64,000 nt of DNA from positions 10,292,501-10,356,500 of the forward strand of contig OU015569.1 in the NCBI GenBank assembly GCA_907165135.1, in the 5' to 3' direction. This DNA comes from Oikopleura dioica (Eukaryota > Chordata > Appendicularia > Copelata > Oikopleuridae). The position numbers were made by a program, and so were the translations under genes. The notes under the pieces are model-generated. The model was not told the DNA's origin. It saw nothing but the letters and a program-made list of their open reading frames with translations, and ran no database searches. Positions 32,895-44,410 of the stretch are shown here, one piece after another (position 1 is the stretch's first letter; every line of letters begins with the position of its first letter).

Positions 32895-35800
32895 CTAAGA
32901 GGTTACCTCGGGTTTAGAGTCGGGCTTTTGACTAAACTCGTCCTGTTGACCCTGTAGCAAGCTTTGATTTTCTGCTGGGTTTAGATCATTTTCCATTATT
33001 GTGACATTACCGTCCTTCCTCGACTAAAATATTGGCTTTAGTGTTTGAGAACACAATGGTATTTACCGTGAAAGTTTCGTCAATTGACTGAACACGGCCC
33101 GGCTGATTTTGTTGCTCATTTTCCTTCTTTTTCTTCATGTAAATACATCCGATTGCGGCGGTCACAAGCGCGATTCTAAAACACCATCAATACGGTATTA
33201 CAGGGAGGCAACTTACGTTCCGATGATGAGAAGAATGACGCTAGTTCCAGCGGTGCTGGCGGCATCGACTGGATCACTTTTGGGAGTGCTTTCCATTTTT
33301 CTGCAAGCGTTGATCTTGAGCGACTTGATGTGTTTCAACTGAAAAGAAAGTGAGAACTGTTTCGTTACATCTTCGCTTACGATATAGTCGGTTCCCTTGA
33401 AATAATTGACAAACTGGTCCTTCGCCTTTGCCGTTTGCGGATTAGACTGATCGACGATGAAATCAACGAGGTGCTGCACTTCATCGGAGGGGCAGTATTC
33501 TTCCTGGCAGATGACCTCCGTATGATTCAGCCATGTGATGTAGATCATGCCAGCACTGTCTACTGAAAATAATACAAAATGATGTTTATGGTTGATAGTA
33601 CCTTTTGTAAAGTTCTGGACTCGAATGAATCCCATATCGTCGTCGCCGTAGGTTTCGCGGATAATCTCCATCGTGCTGTACTTGTCACTGATCATTGGTT
33701 TCTGATCTCGTGTCAACTTCAAATTCCTGTTAGCAACTTTATACATTTGAATTCTTATACCAGTTCGATGCTTAGCACATGACTTGGCTTCTTGCAATCA
33801 TCGACGAAATCAACGACGAATTCGAATTTGATGACTTGGTCTTTGCAGTTCTCAGCGCTAACAGTGAATGAGATATCAGAAGCTTTCTTGTCTTCCAAGC
33901 CACTTGCTGATTTCATTTCTACAATAGCATCCCATGTAGCAAAAACTGTCAGTTCCTCGTTGAATGAGTTCCAGTTACTGATTGAAGCATCAACTGCGAA
34001 AATAACGATAAGAGCAATTATCCAAGAACGGAATGAACTAACCTTTGTTTGGGATGATTTCAACTTGGTCCAAGAATTCTTTCTCAATGTTCTCCAGTAA
34101 ATCTTCCTTGGAGAATCTCTCTTCGACGTTTTCTTGGATGTTCAAGGAAACTTTTTTCTGGAGTTTCACTTGGTCCAGAACACAAACCGGTTTGCTCGTA
34201 GTCGGTTTCATCGTTGTTTTTTCAGTAGTTGGTGCTTCTGTTGGGGTCTTGCAGGAGACCGAGTCGATTGTTGAAATCTCCCATGCGTCCTTGAAATATT
34301 TTGAACGGAAGTAGAGCTCTCCGTTTTCGATGAAGGCGTATTCGCCTTCAAGCTCAGAGCATTTTGAATTCGCGTTGTCGGCATCCGTCATCACAAGGAC
34401 ATTGTCACTGACTTCGATGAGCTCGAACGAACTTGGAACCCCGGCTCGTTTGATTTCCTTGAGAGCAGTGAGTGTCTCGCTGAGTCCCCAGCGGTCGGCG
34501 GGTTGCGAGTTGAACTTGAAGTTGAGTGTAAACGCTGGATCGACGCTGTTTTCTTTTGCTTCTGAAAGGTCGAGGACAACTTCAAACTCATCGTTTTCTT
34601 GATCCGCCAGGATTATTCGCAAACTGTCCTCTGCAATGTCGTCTAAGTTATTTTGAGGCAGCAGGACCTTTGCTACGTTGTCATCTACGAGGATAAGCTT
34701 GTCGTCGAGTGACCCGAGGTCGATAATTTTCATGTCAGCGGATGGAAGGTCAATTTCGTTTACTTTGCCGACTTTGAGGGAAACTTCCTTTTTCAACTTC
34801 TTTTTCTTGAGCTGGCAATCGACTGTTCCAACAATTCCACCAACTTCAGCGCTGCGGTCGGAAATGAAGTCATATTCAGCAAGATCAGCGCACAAAGAAG
34901 ATGGAAGACCAAATGCTACGCCATCTTGGGTAGAGTCAACAAGAGGGAATGGAATTTTTTCCACGAGTTGCTGTCGCTGCTCAAACGATAGCCCGCCATC
35001 AAATGTTAAAGACTTCCCAGCAAACGGCTCATAAGCAGCGGGTTCGAGCACGAGGTCGTACTCTGTGTCTCCATTGCTGACCTTGAGCGTCATTTTTCCA
35101 GCTGCATTTAATGGGATGAGGAACGAAGCAGTATCTTCATTGACGGCGACGAATTGCGAAGGAACACCATCAATGGCTGATCCAGAGCCAAGAAGAAGCT
35201 CGACTGTGAAGGGTTCACCAGCAGTGTAGGTTTGAGTCTGAGTAGCTGGTGCTTTTGGTCGTGGTGGCGGTGCAACCATAGGAACATCGCAAGCGTCTGG
35301 AACAGTTAGAGAAAGCGTGAGAATGCTCTGGCCAGATGTAGCTGCGGCTTGGCGGAGGTCTTCCTTTGGCTCGCTCTCGCCAACCATCGACATGCTACTG
35401 CCAGTCATGAACGGCCAAATGTCATCGTAGGCGGACAAACACTCGCTTCCTTCACGATACACAAAGTCAACGACAACCGTTCCATCGGCAGCTGTTTCGT
35501 CAACGTGCACCACTCGCCAGTGTTCAATATCGGTTGAAGTGTAACCAACAAGCGTGTCAAACAACTCCCTAATCGACTGTTGGAGAATGTCATCATCATC
35601 GACGGTGAAGGAGACACGGAGGGCGGACGAGTCCAGCGCATCCTGAGGCATCTTGTCGACCTTGAATCGGAAGCGGTGCATCGCTGGTTCCCAGTTGGCC
35701 TCGTTGCCGACGATCCAGAGGAACTGCTGAGTCTTTGGGGTAACTTGATAGGTCCTTGTCGAGACTGGAATGGGGAAGAAGACGAATTCCTAGGAAGAAG

Positions 35801-35946
35801 TTAACAACAAGAATGTGGCGGATCATCTTACATCGTCATTAATGGACACCCAGTCTTCCTTCCTGAGAGCATATTCGCTCCCCGGCGTGTTTGCATATTC
35901 TAGAGCTTCTTGAGGTGATTGAGCTTTCTTTCCTTTGAGTGCTTTT
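32895..35946 (-). CDS. Dystroglycan-like single-pass receptor (5' end incomplete)
   Basis: Main exon 34043-35789, then 33761-33993 and several short exons down to about 32895; an upstream exon ends at 35832 (KEDWVSINDD) and its start is not found. The extracellular part includes a beta-rich N-terminal module (EFVFFPIPVSTRTYQV), several Cys-poor repeats, and a Thr-rich linker (TEAPTTEKTTMKPTTSKP) that would carry O-glycans. Next is a block like the dystroglycan SEA-type domain: MIYITWLNHTEV..CPSDEVQHL matches human [20 protein letters not shown]. A membrane helix (TSVILLIIGT then IALVTAAIGCIYM) precedes a basic stop-transfer KKKKEN. The cytoplasmic tail is short and I do not see the C-terminal PPxY that binds dystrophin. 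It would link cell to matrix. Introns near 33.3 kb are about 45 bp. Confidence 0.65.
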
Positions 35947-36309
35947 TTCGGATACCGAAAATTCCAAAAATAATGAAGGGCGAAGTTAAGGACTATTTTG
36001 AGAGTAAATAATTCGCATTGAAAAGCGCACTAAAATCGGCCGCCCCTTTCCTTTTGAAAATTGGGACGCTAGCAACGTTAAACATTTGAGCACATTCCTT
36101 TTCGACAAACAAAATAAACGCAGCCACCACCGCGAAAATTCAAATATGTGATAAACGTTGTTTGAAGTGGAATAGTTCAAAGTTTCGGGCATTGTTGGTA
36201 GTAACCTTGTTGAGTTCAAATTTCGTGTTTTCGGAAATAAAAAATGAGCGGGTCTTTGTGTGTTTTCGCGTGTAATTACGCGCTCTACGAAATTTAGGAA
36301 AAAATGCGC

Positions 36310-39300
36310 TTATTCGGCATCCGTTCCGAGGTAGTTGGTGTATGCTGTCTGCGAGTCGTCCTTGACGACGCCATCTGGAATCTGGAACACTTCTAGCTTG
36401 CCTTCCTTGCGCGGCCGCAGCATTTTGTAAAAGAAATTGTTCGCCTGTTGCTTGTCGAAGGTGATCGTATCCGCCTAAAGTGGATTAATTAGCTCCTCCT
36501 CAAGAGCAGCAGAAAACGACATCACATCAAATAACCATTCAGACACATAAATAAACGATACTCGGACATACTGATCGATACTCAAATTGAGCCGACTGTG
36601 AATTCGCCCTAATCGGCCGAATGAAAATAAATTATATATCTGGCGCGTTTACGCAGTAATATTTTAATTAAGCTCTTTGAAGTACGAAAACACAAGTATA
36701 CTTTTTACAACGGCCTATATAATTACGGGTAGTAAGGAAATGTCAGATTCTACATTTTGCTGCCTTCTACGTCTAGCTAGTAGCGTCGTCTAAAGGCTCT
36801 AGTTACTACTGGAAATTTTGCCATTATTCAGGTTTCGGACCTTCCAGCCGAAAATTCGTGGAGATACTTGAGAAGAGCCAGAGCTAAATTGACAATGGAA
36901 GCGCCAATTGGCCCCTGATTAGCATTTCTGACAGTGAAAGGTTTAAATTCGGCTGCGAATAGCGGGGGGCTGTCACCAATCTCAAGCCACTCGCCATTGT
37001 CCCTCCCCAAAAAACTCTGCTTCAATAAAAATCAAGTGATTCTGTTTCGGAAAGAAGAAAAATTCAAAAAGCTCTTGTATATGACAAGTTGATTTTATAA
37101 CTTTATATTCAGCGCCATTTCCAAAGAGCGGGAAAATCCGATTCCGAAATTTCTTTTAGCATTTTCTTGTTTTCACGCGATATAATCTGACTAACTTGCG
37201 AAAGCGAGAGTCTTTTTAGATTTATCTGGCAGGCGTGAAATGACGGTTACATTTATATGCCGGTGCTGGTGAGCTTGGTTTCGCCGGTGAGCAGGCCTCA
37301 AAAGTGGCCTGGAAAGAGTTAGGCTAAGAATAGCGGGCAGGATACTTGATTCCCGGCGTTTCTTTACACACGATGGTCATTTTGTGATTATCCAAGCTCA
37401 AAGTGCTCGGCCGACGGAGCTCGCACTTCCCCGTGAGCTCAATCAGACGGCTAATTATTGATTAATCTGCCGCCAAAAATTACCAACAATCAGCCACCTG
37501 ATTTCCGCCTCGTTTGGCCCCCGCGTTGGCTCCGCGAGTTCATGGGAGCTTAAATTCACAAGCAGCGCGAATTTGACATTTGAAAAATGTTTCAGCCAGA
37601 AAGTGGAGATGTGCATTCCAGCTTTTGGACTTATCGTGCTGGCCATGTTCGATACCAAAAAGATAAGTTTTCGCGGTCGGCTGATCTATTTCGGGGCCGC
37701 ATCTGGCCACCTCGGGTACTCAACTTCAAACAGCAACCAGCACGATAGACTGGGTGAATGGGCTCCTTTCAAAGCGCATTGAAGAAGGACAAGGAGCGGA
37801 TGACCCTCGGTTCGCCGGGATTTCCCCCTCATCCTCGGTTCGCCGGGAACTTTTGGCCCAAATCCCGGCGAACCGAGGATGAGTATTTCGATGTCTTTTT
37901 TTTTTAAGTAACCCTTCAGTAACCCTAACTAACCCTAGCCTATCCCCCTCGGGTGACGTTGTTCTGTCATTTTGCCCAGTGCCCCTAACCCTTACATTTA
38001 TTAATATAAAGTGAGCGATAATAAGCTCATCCTAGACCCATTTTTTTAATTTTCTAGAACATTTTTCGCCATCCTCGGTTCGCCGGGACTTTTTGGCCCG
38101 AATCCCGGCGAACCGAGGATATCCCGGCGAACCGAGGGTATCCGCAAGGAGCTGTTATTACAAACGGGGGAATTCGATTTGCACAGGGATGAAGCCCTCA
38201 AAGCTAAAAGCCAAATCCGTCCCGTTCCGCCAATTTCCGATTCCGCCCACAGTAAGCCTCTACACTTGCTCCAGACAAGGGGATTATATAACGTTCCTTC
38301 CCAGCCAGGGCAGCCAGGGATCGCTTTCATACCGCGTTATCAGTGGTAATACGGGCCAATTAGCGACCCAGATAAGTGGACTTTAATTGAGGACCAGTAT
38401 TGAAACGGAATATTGGGCTTTGGGCAGATCCACTCAAGATACGTCAAAATTCAAAGGCATTATTTTTTAGACTGGCGCCTTTGAAAGTTCGTAGCTCCCA
38501 ATTTCTCATGCTACTTTTCTTGTCTTCACCAGATTTGCCATAATAATGCTCGCATGTTTTGCGTGACTGTCATCGGACAGAGCCACTGTTATCGTGTTTA
38601 ACTTGTGTTTTGCATGCGATGGGCGTGTTTATACTAGTAACAAAATAACATAATTTAAGCTCGGTTTAACTCATAAAAGCAACAAGCGATGATCAATCAC
38701 ATGCGCCCACAATCACAAATACCCACTGTCTTATCAATCTTTGTATGGCACTTGCGGACCAAGGAAGTCCTTTTATCTTTCCCTCTCCTTAAACTAACGT
38801 ATTGGAAAAGGAGAGAGTTTATATAGTCAGTGTTTGGACTTTGCGAAAGCCAATTTTTTCGTGGCCACAGGGTTTGGCCCTGTTCTGCACTGGATAAGTG
38901 TAAGCGGATTGTTACGCTTCTACACCGCCTAATGTTTCATCAAGAATTGTGACTCGACTTGCGACTTGTTTAAAAAGCCGACTTTGATAAGTCAAATCTA
39001 TCTTGTTTTCCCCGAGACTTTGCTTTGACTTCAATTTCCGGAGCGGGTTAACAACCCGCGAAGTGGCTCGGCAAGAAGCCTAGATCTCGCTAGCCCGACC
39101 TATCGATCGATCGCCTCTTTCTTTTCTTTCCGACTTTTTAGATTTTATTTTCAAAGCCATTAAAGCTTCTCTGGCGACTAAGGGACTATTTTCTTAGTTT
39201 TTTAAGAAAGTTGACTTTCCAACGAAAATGTTCGTCTTTTGCCATTTTGACGTTGTGAATCGATTTGGGAAGATTTGAAAATCCCGGAAATAAGACGTTG

Positions 39301-40571
39301 AAATACGGTTCGTTGAAATTAGCTAACAATGGAACCAAGTAGGCTTGAGCGTTTTTTTTCTTTATATGCTCGATTCAAAAAGGCGCTCAAAACTGTATTG
39401 ATAATTTAGTTTACAGTCGGTCTACGTTGGTCTACCGCTTTCAGCGAGAGTTGTTATGTTCAATGACCGATTGAAATTGGATTAGATGGGCCATTATCGC
39501 CAACTGAAGCGAATTAGCTGACTACGTATCCGCCTTAGCGACCAAGTGACTCGTTGGCGATGTGGATTTCTACCGAGTTGAAGCACTCTTGGAATGCCGC
39601 AGTGATTGTACAGGGGCATTTGACAGAATTCTTGTCAGAAGTGTTCGTTTAAACACTTTGAAGGAAGGCGCCGAGCGTCTTATCGAGAAATTTCTTACTC
39701 TGGGAAACGCGAAATTCGGCAGCATCAAAAATTGCCCCCTTCATCTGCCCAATTTGATAAGAATGAGCCAGGAATGCACAGCGAGGCAATATCTGAAACA
39801 CGCAGATGTGCACTGTGCAAACTTTTCGCGAATTCCGATAGTTATAAATTGCACCCTGCCAAAATAAATGCAACTTGTGGGCATAGCAATAAACGGAAAC
39901 AATTTTAGTCCCGCAACGGCCAAAGCAGCTACAAAATAAACATCACGAACATGGATCTTTCAAAAACCTTTTTTCGTGATCATAATTACTGCTGAAAGGG
40001 ATTAGTCGCGAATATTTCGAAGAAGGTTGCTTTTGTCGCGAACAATTCCTCCAGTCATGAAGCACGTGGAAAGCGACAATTATAGCGCTGGAATGCGGCG
40101 AGTAGCGGTGCTGCCTGTGATCATGTTTATTTTTGGTAAAAAAAAGTAGTAATGGGCGGCGAGTAGTATAAATTAGCGAGGACTGCGAATCAATACCGAA
40201 GTCCAAGATCGATCTGTCCTTTGTGCTCAGATCGATGAGGGATCAGCCCTTTTTTGAAAAGAAGAAAAATAAAATAAAAATCGTAAGCGGCGGCAAAATG
40301 GAATTAATACAGCTGAGTACGAGTGTTTCGCCTATTTGATGACAAAGGGACCAATTTATGGATAAATATTTGCCCCGGATGGGACGGTATTTTGTGTTCG
40401 ATTGTTCGGACACGCTGGCCTTTCTCGGGGACACGGTGCTTTTCTCAAATATCTCCAGAATGAATGAAATTCCACTTGGCAAATAGAAAAAAATATTATG
40501 CTCTAACTAGCACTTACCTTGGCATCGGCAACGCCGAGCAGTGTACTGAGAATTCCCACTAGAATCTTCAT
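36310..40571 (-). CDS. Probable short secreted peptide with Gla-propeptide-like segment, two exons
   Basis: Exon 40518-40571 encodes MKILVGILSTLLGVADAK, a good signal peptide ending at a GTAAGT donor in phase 0. Exon 36310-36474 follows a TTTAG acceptor, also phase 0, and adds 54 residues to a TAA. The joined protein would be 72 residues. The second exon begins TITFDKQQANNFFYKMLRPR then KEGKLEVF. This resembles vitamin-K-dependent precursors, where F and A-N mark the carboxylase recognition site, a basic RPKR-like cleavage site follows, and GKLEEF opens the Gla domain. The paired Glu and Cys of a Gla domain are absent. The join crosses a 4-kb intron holding a MITE and is inferred from phase and fit; further exons may exist. 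Confidence 0.5.
37791..38150. mobile_element. 350-bp MITE with long inverted ends and 5-bp target duplication
   Basis: The element spans 37796-38145. Its ends read GCGGAT(GA/A)CCCTCGGTTCGCC inward on both sides, matching over about 24 bases with one small indel. AAGGA flanks both sides (37791-37795 and 38146-38150). Each side also has its own hairpin: ATCCTCGGTTCGCC and GGCGAACCGAGGAT occur as closely spaced inverted pairs near 37832-37882 and 38072-38122. No coding capacity. It lies in the inferred 4-kb intron of the short secreted-peptide gene. Confidence 0.8.
38151..40517. other. Remainder of inferred 4-kb intron, nothing recognised
   Basis: AT-rich sequence with chance frames on both strands (for example 39562-39867 plus). 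No domain or splice-linked exon was recognised. Regulatory content is possible but not visible to me. Confidence 0.4.
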
Positions 40572-43321
40572 CGCGTTATTCTTTTTTCGTCAAGAATCTC
40601 TAGGAAGTCCCAGCGCCGGGAAAAAGGAAGTCCTCAGCGTTCCCGGGGACGAACGAACGGGGGAGGATGATTTCTCTTGCGGGTAGTAAAGGATAGGGAC
40701 GGGCAGTGACGTGAAAATCTCGGTGAGATTCGGAGCGATCGGGCTCTCTATCGCGGGAAGGCTTCCACCCTTGCCGCTGGCGACAAATTAGCGACGCCTG
40801 ACCAGTCAGTATCACAAAGAGCTTCCAACAACTGACACTGTCGGCAGGTCTCTCTCTTTCCTCGCAGTTGACCCTGTTTCCAAATTCGTCTTTTTCGGAA
40901 AATAAAAAAAAAGATACGGAGTGGTGCACACACACCAAAAACGCGAGCTTCGGGAAAGCTCCGCAGCCAGATGCGCGAGCGCCCCCTCCCAACATTTCAC
41001 TCGCTCCGGGCATTTTTTTTCTTCTTTCTTTCTTCACGAGCTTGGGAAAGAAGAATGGCCGCGCATTCTCTTCGGCCGTGCACGTAGTTGGTAACAAGCG
41101 ATGGTAATTATCCTCCCGTTTGTTGATTGAAAGAGTTAAATGAGCAACAACAGATTAACAAGCCTGTTTACATCAGGATAAACAACTTCGCAACGAATTC
41201 ACACATCTAAGGCTGCATTTTGTTTAGCCAAAGTCTCCGCCGACATTCCATTTGCCCTCGTTTATAAACGTGGAGTGAGCATTCATTTGCATTTGAAAGC
41301 CGAAAGTTTAGATAAGCCCAGTTTCGCATTGCCAAGAACTTAAGGCCCCACTGAATACAAAAGCGCGCAGCTGTAAAACTTTTGAATATCCAGTTGTGAA
41401 AGAATAGCGACTTTATTTATTTGCGCGAATTATTGAAAAATGGCAGAAATTCGGACCTTGAATTTGTTTGCGAAGAGGATATCAAATTTTGTTTGTACAA
41501 GAGTGGAATCGAACTGAATGTGTCCTGCGTATAAATTAGCTCATCACGATTACGGGTACTTAGTGGAGTAGTATTCGAGGGTGAGCTGCCAGGCCGTGAC
41601 AGAGTAACGTCAGAGGGGTGCACGAAACATGAGAGATGATGATCGAGGCGCTTATATGCTGCTACCAGGGGTCGCAATCGATAATTCCGCCGCGTATATT
41701 CATACATACACTACAGTAGTACGCACTACCTTCTGAGCCCGTCTCGCTCGTCTGTTCCAAGGAAGGAAAAGTTAATTCCCGCCACCACAAGCGCGTCAAC
41801 AAGGCAAACACATATTATACAAAATTGAATAGCAAATGTTGGCAAGAATCGCGTGTATATTTAGTTGCTCAAACTCGCATTGACAGTAAAGCCCCGGTCT
41901 ACGAAATCCAGAACAAACGTGAGAAGGCGCATTCAAAAAATTGACTAGATTTAAAATTTGGAATTTCAAAGCAATTCTTGGCTCGGGGATATTTTCGATA
42001 ATTCGCGGTGATTATGCACTTAGACGCTAATTTGTAATAGATTAAAATCAGGCTGGACAATGGGCAGTGCATTGAATGCGGAATTGACTAATTCCAATAC
42101 CAGACACTTTTTCGACAAGGAAAACATGAAAATGGACAAAGGCAATAATTTTTTGAAAATTGTAATGTTGATTCACCTGCGGGTCCAAGCCTTGTTGGCG
42201 CGTGCCTTTTCAAACTCATATTGTTTTATAAAAAAAACGCGAGGACTATCGAACTCGAATATTACTGTAGTGGTGACTAGTCTAATCAGAAGAAATAAAA
42301 GTGATAGAAAGCGGCCAGAGGCCAGGTGGAGGCACCATCTGCTGCTTCGTAAATGTTCACTGAAAATGCCGATAGACGACGGATATGATCCATCTTCGCA
42401 TGTCGCGTTTATGGGCCCTGCTCTTGCTGCTCAATAATGTACAGGATTCGACTACTGGAAGTAAGCTGAGCAACCAGTAACCAGCTGTTGGCCTCCGGCC
42501 AGTGGATAATTCTCTTGGGGTGGTGCAACAACTGTAACTTCAAAGAGAAGAAATAAGATGCTTGAATCAAGAGCATCCCCATCACAATATATTGAGAGCT
42601 CAATGAATATTTTAATTTCAAACAAGAGGATCATGATTTTCAAGCTGCAAAAATGCCAGCTGTTTTCGCATTTTTGGCGCAGCATTCGAAAACTACCGTA
42701 AAGCAGTTTGCGCGCGTGTTTTTGTTCAAGAGCGCTTTGTGTAAATTGGATGGATTACAGCAGTAGATCTTCTTTTATATGTTCATTTATAGTGCAAAAA
42801 CCAACACGCGAACGAGAGCGCTGACATTTCTCCGGAAAGCACAAAGCAATATCAATTTCGGGATTGACTAGAATTCATTTCTGCTTGCTCGAGAAAGAAA
42901 AACATCGCCGGCTAAACTCTAGCCACGGTGTCCAATTTTCGGTGAAATACGATAATGCAACTTGCACGGAGATTTACTGCGCCATTAATTTTTCCTTGAT
43001 GACAATTGAGGGAGTTTCAAACGAGACGACTCAGGGGAGGAATAAATTCAACTCATGACTGCAAGTCGGTGAAACTGCTGACTCAACGGCTATTTGCATA
43101 GAAATGCTCGTAAAGTGATTAAAGCACTCTCTTTTAAGAGAAAAGCACTTGGAAATCGAATCAACAGGTAGCCAAGATGCAGCTGGAGAAAATGTCAAAA
43201 ACATTCGCACCGAGAGATTTTAAGTTCTTTTGAAACTTCGTTTATTCGAACTTGAGAGTGAACTTTTGTGAACTGAGAAAAAATCATGAAGTGACAGAAA
43301 AAATAGTGATAAAATAGGTCC
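40572..43321. other. Intergenic region, no gene recognised
   Basis: The first 500 bases upstream of the signal-peptide exon are relatively GC-rich and give long overlapping frames (40600-41097 minus) of low-complexity, protein-unlike composition, so this may be promoter or 5' UTR. The rest is AT-rich. The plus frame 42060-42437 has no recognised domain. Confidence 0.4.
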
Positions 43322-43984
43322 TTAGAGGACATGGCTCGGCGTTCGTGAGAGAGAAATTCTCCTTTTCTCTATTTTTCTTTTGCTCTTTAGCTTACTTTCT
43401 TGTGCACTCATCGTTGTCTCCAATAACCACTTGAAGCCTTCGTAAATTCCTAATCCTTTTGTCCCGACTGAAGGCTGCACGCGCCAATCAACTGCTTCCA
43501 GCTGATCAAGGCCTAGGATTGCCGGTATTTTCTTTGGTGACACTGCATTCTTTGCATCCTGAGCCGCAAGGTAATAAGCATAATTTATCTTCAGCTAACC
43601 TGCTTGTTTGCGAAAACCAAGAGCACGGAGCACTCTCGCATTTCTCTCGACGTAATGATTTCGCAAAATTCTCGTCTTGCCAGATTGAGCCGGCCATGAT
43701 CCGAAGAATCGACGACGTAAATCAGCCCTCTTGAGCCAAGAAAGTAGTGTCGCCAAAGCGGTCGGATGCTCTCCTCCTCCGATGTCCCAAATGTTGAGCG
43801 AGAACTTTGTTTCCGAATGGAAGACTTCTTCAACGTTAAAGCCAACAGTTGGGATAGTGGTGACGGCTGATTCCGTCATCATTCTGTACAAAAGCGTCGT
43901 CTTCCCGGCAGAGTCGAGCCCGAGCATTAGAATTCTTGCGCGGCGCTTCTTTTTCTTCTTCTTTCTCGATTGTCCGAGACCCAT
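43322..43984 (-). pseudogene. ARF-like small GTPase gene with frameshift at the switch II glutamine
   Basis: Exons 43600-43984 and 43558-43322. The start [15 protein letters not shown] has Gly2 for myristoylation and a basic patch. [11 protein letters not shown] is the P-loop, [10 protein letters not shown] is switch I, and IWDIGG opens switch II. After GG the frame must shift by one base to continue [19 protein letters not shown] proteins have [14 protein letters not shown] here, so one codon (the catalytic Gln) is reduced to one base. Downstream everything fits: [18 protein letters not shown] and, after a 41-bp intron, D to complete NKQD. A short basic tail ends ...SRTPSHVL. The site is a CTC repeat, so an assembly error, a real null allele or a pseudogene are all possible. 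The rest of the gene is intact, which favours error or a young lesion. Confidence 0.75.
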
Positions 43985-44410
43985 CTATGAACGATGCAAC
44001 TGTGACTGGCTGTGTAGAAAAATGATTTGTCAATTTAGTGAAATTCTAGTTTAGTTTCTGTTGGCAGTAAATTGAGTCTCAGACGGAGAAAAATACAAGA
44101 CCGAGAGAGAAAAAAGAGAATATTTAGGCGGAAGCTCATTTTCTCGGAATTCAGTGGCGCGTTTGGAAAAATAGAATTTGCGAAAGTATTTTCACTAGTT
44201 TTGATAAATAGTACTTACTTGAATTTGGCATAAAAGAAGAAACAACGAAAAAACTTTGAAAAGAAATGAACTTAAAAGAAAGCAAAAGAACTGATGATTT
44301 TCGTTTCTACTGAAGCAGTCGAGTACTGTAAATAAGTTGGTACATGTAGCTAGTGTGTTTGATCGGAAAGAATTAAGAGTTTTCAAGGGAGATCCAGTTC
44401 ACGTCGAACT
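43985..44410. other. Short gap between ARF-like gene and exportin-5
   Basis: Lies upstream of the ARF-like start and downstream of the XPO5 stop on the same strand. AT-rich; nothing recognised. Confidence 0.4.

Noticed and set aside
40600-41097. 165-residue minus-strand frame
   Set aside because: GC-rich region with overlapping frames on both strands and low-complexity composition; more likely promoter or 5' UTR of the signal-peptide exon.
42060-42437. 125-residue plus-strand frame
   Set aside because: No recognisable domain, no splice links, and no matching features nearby.
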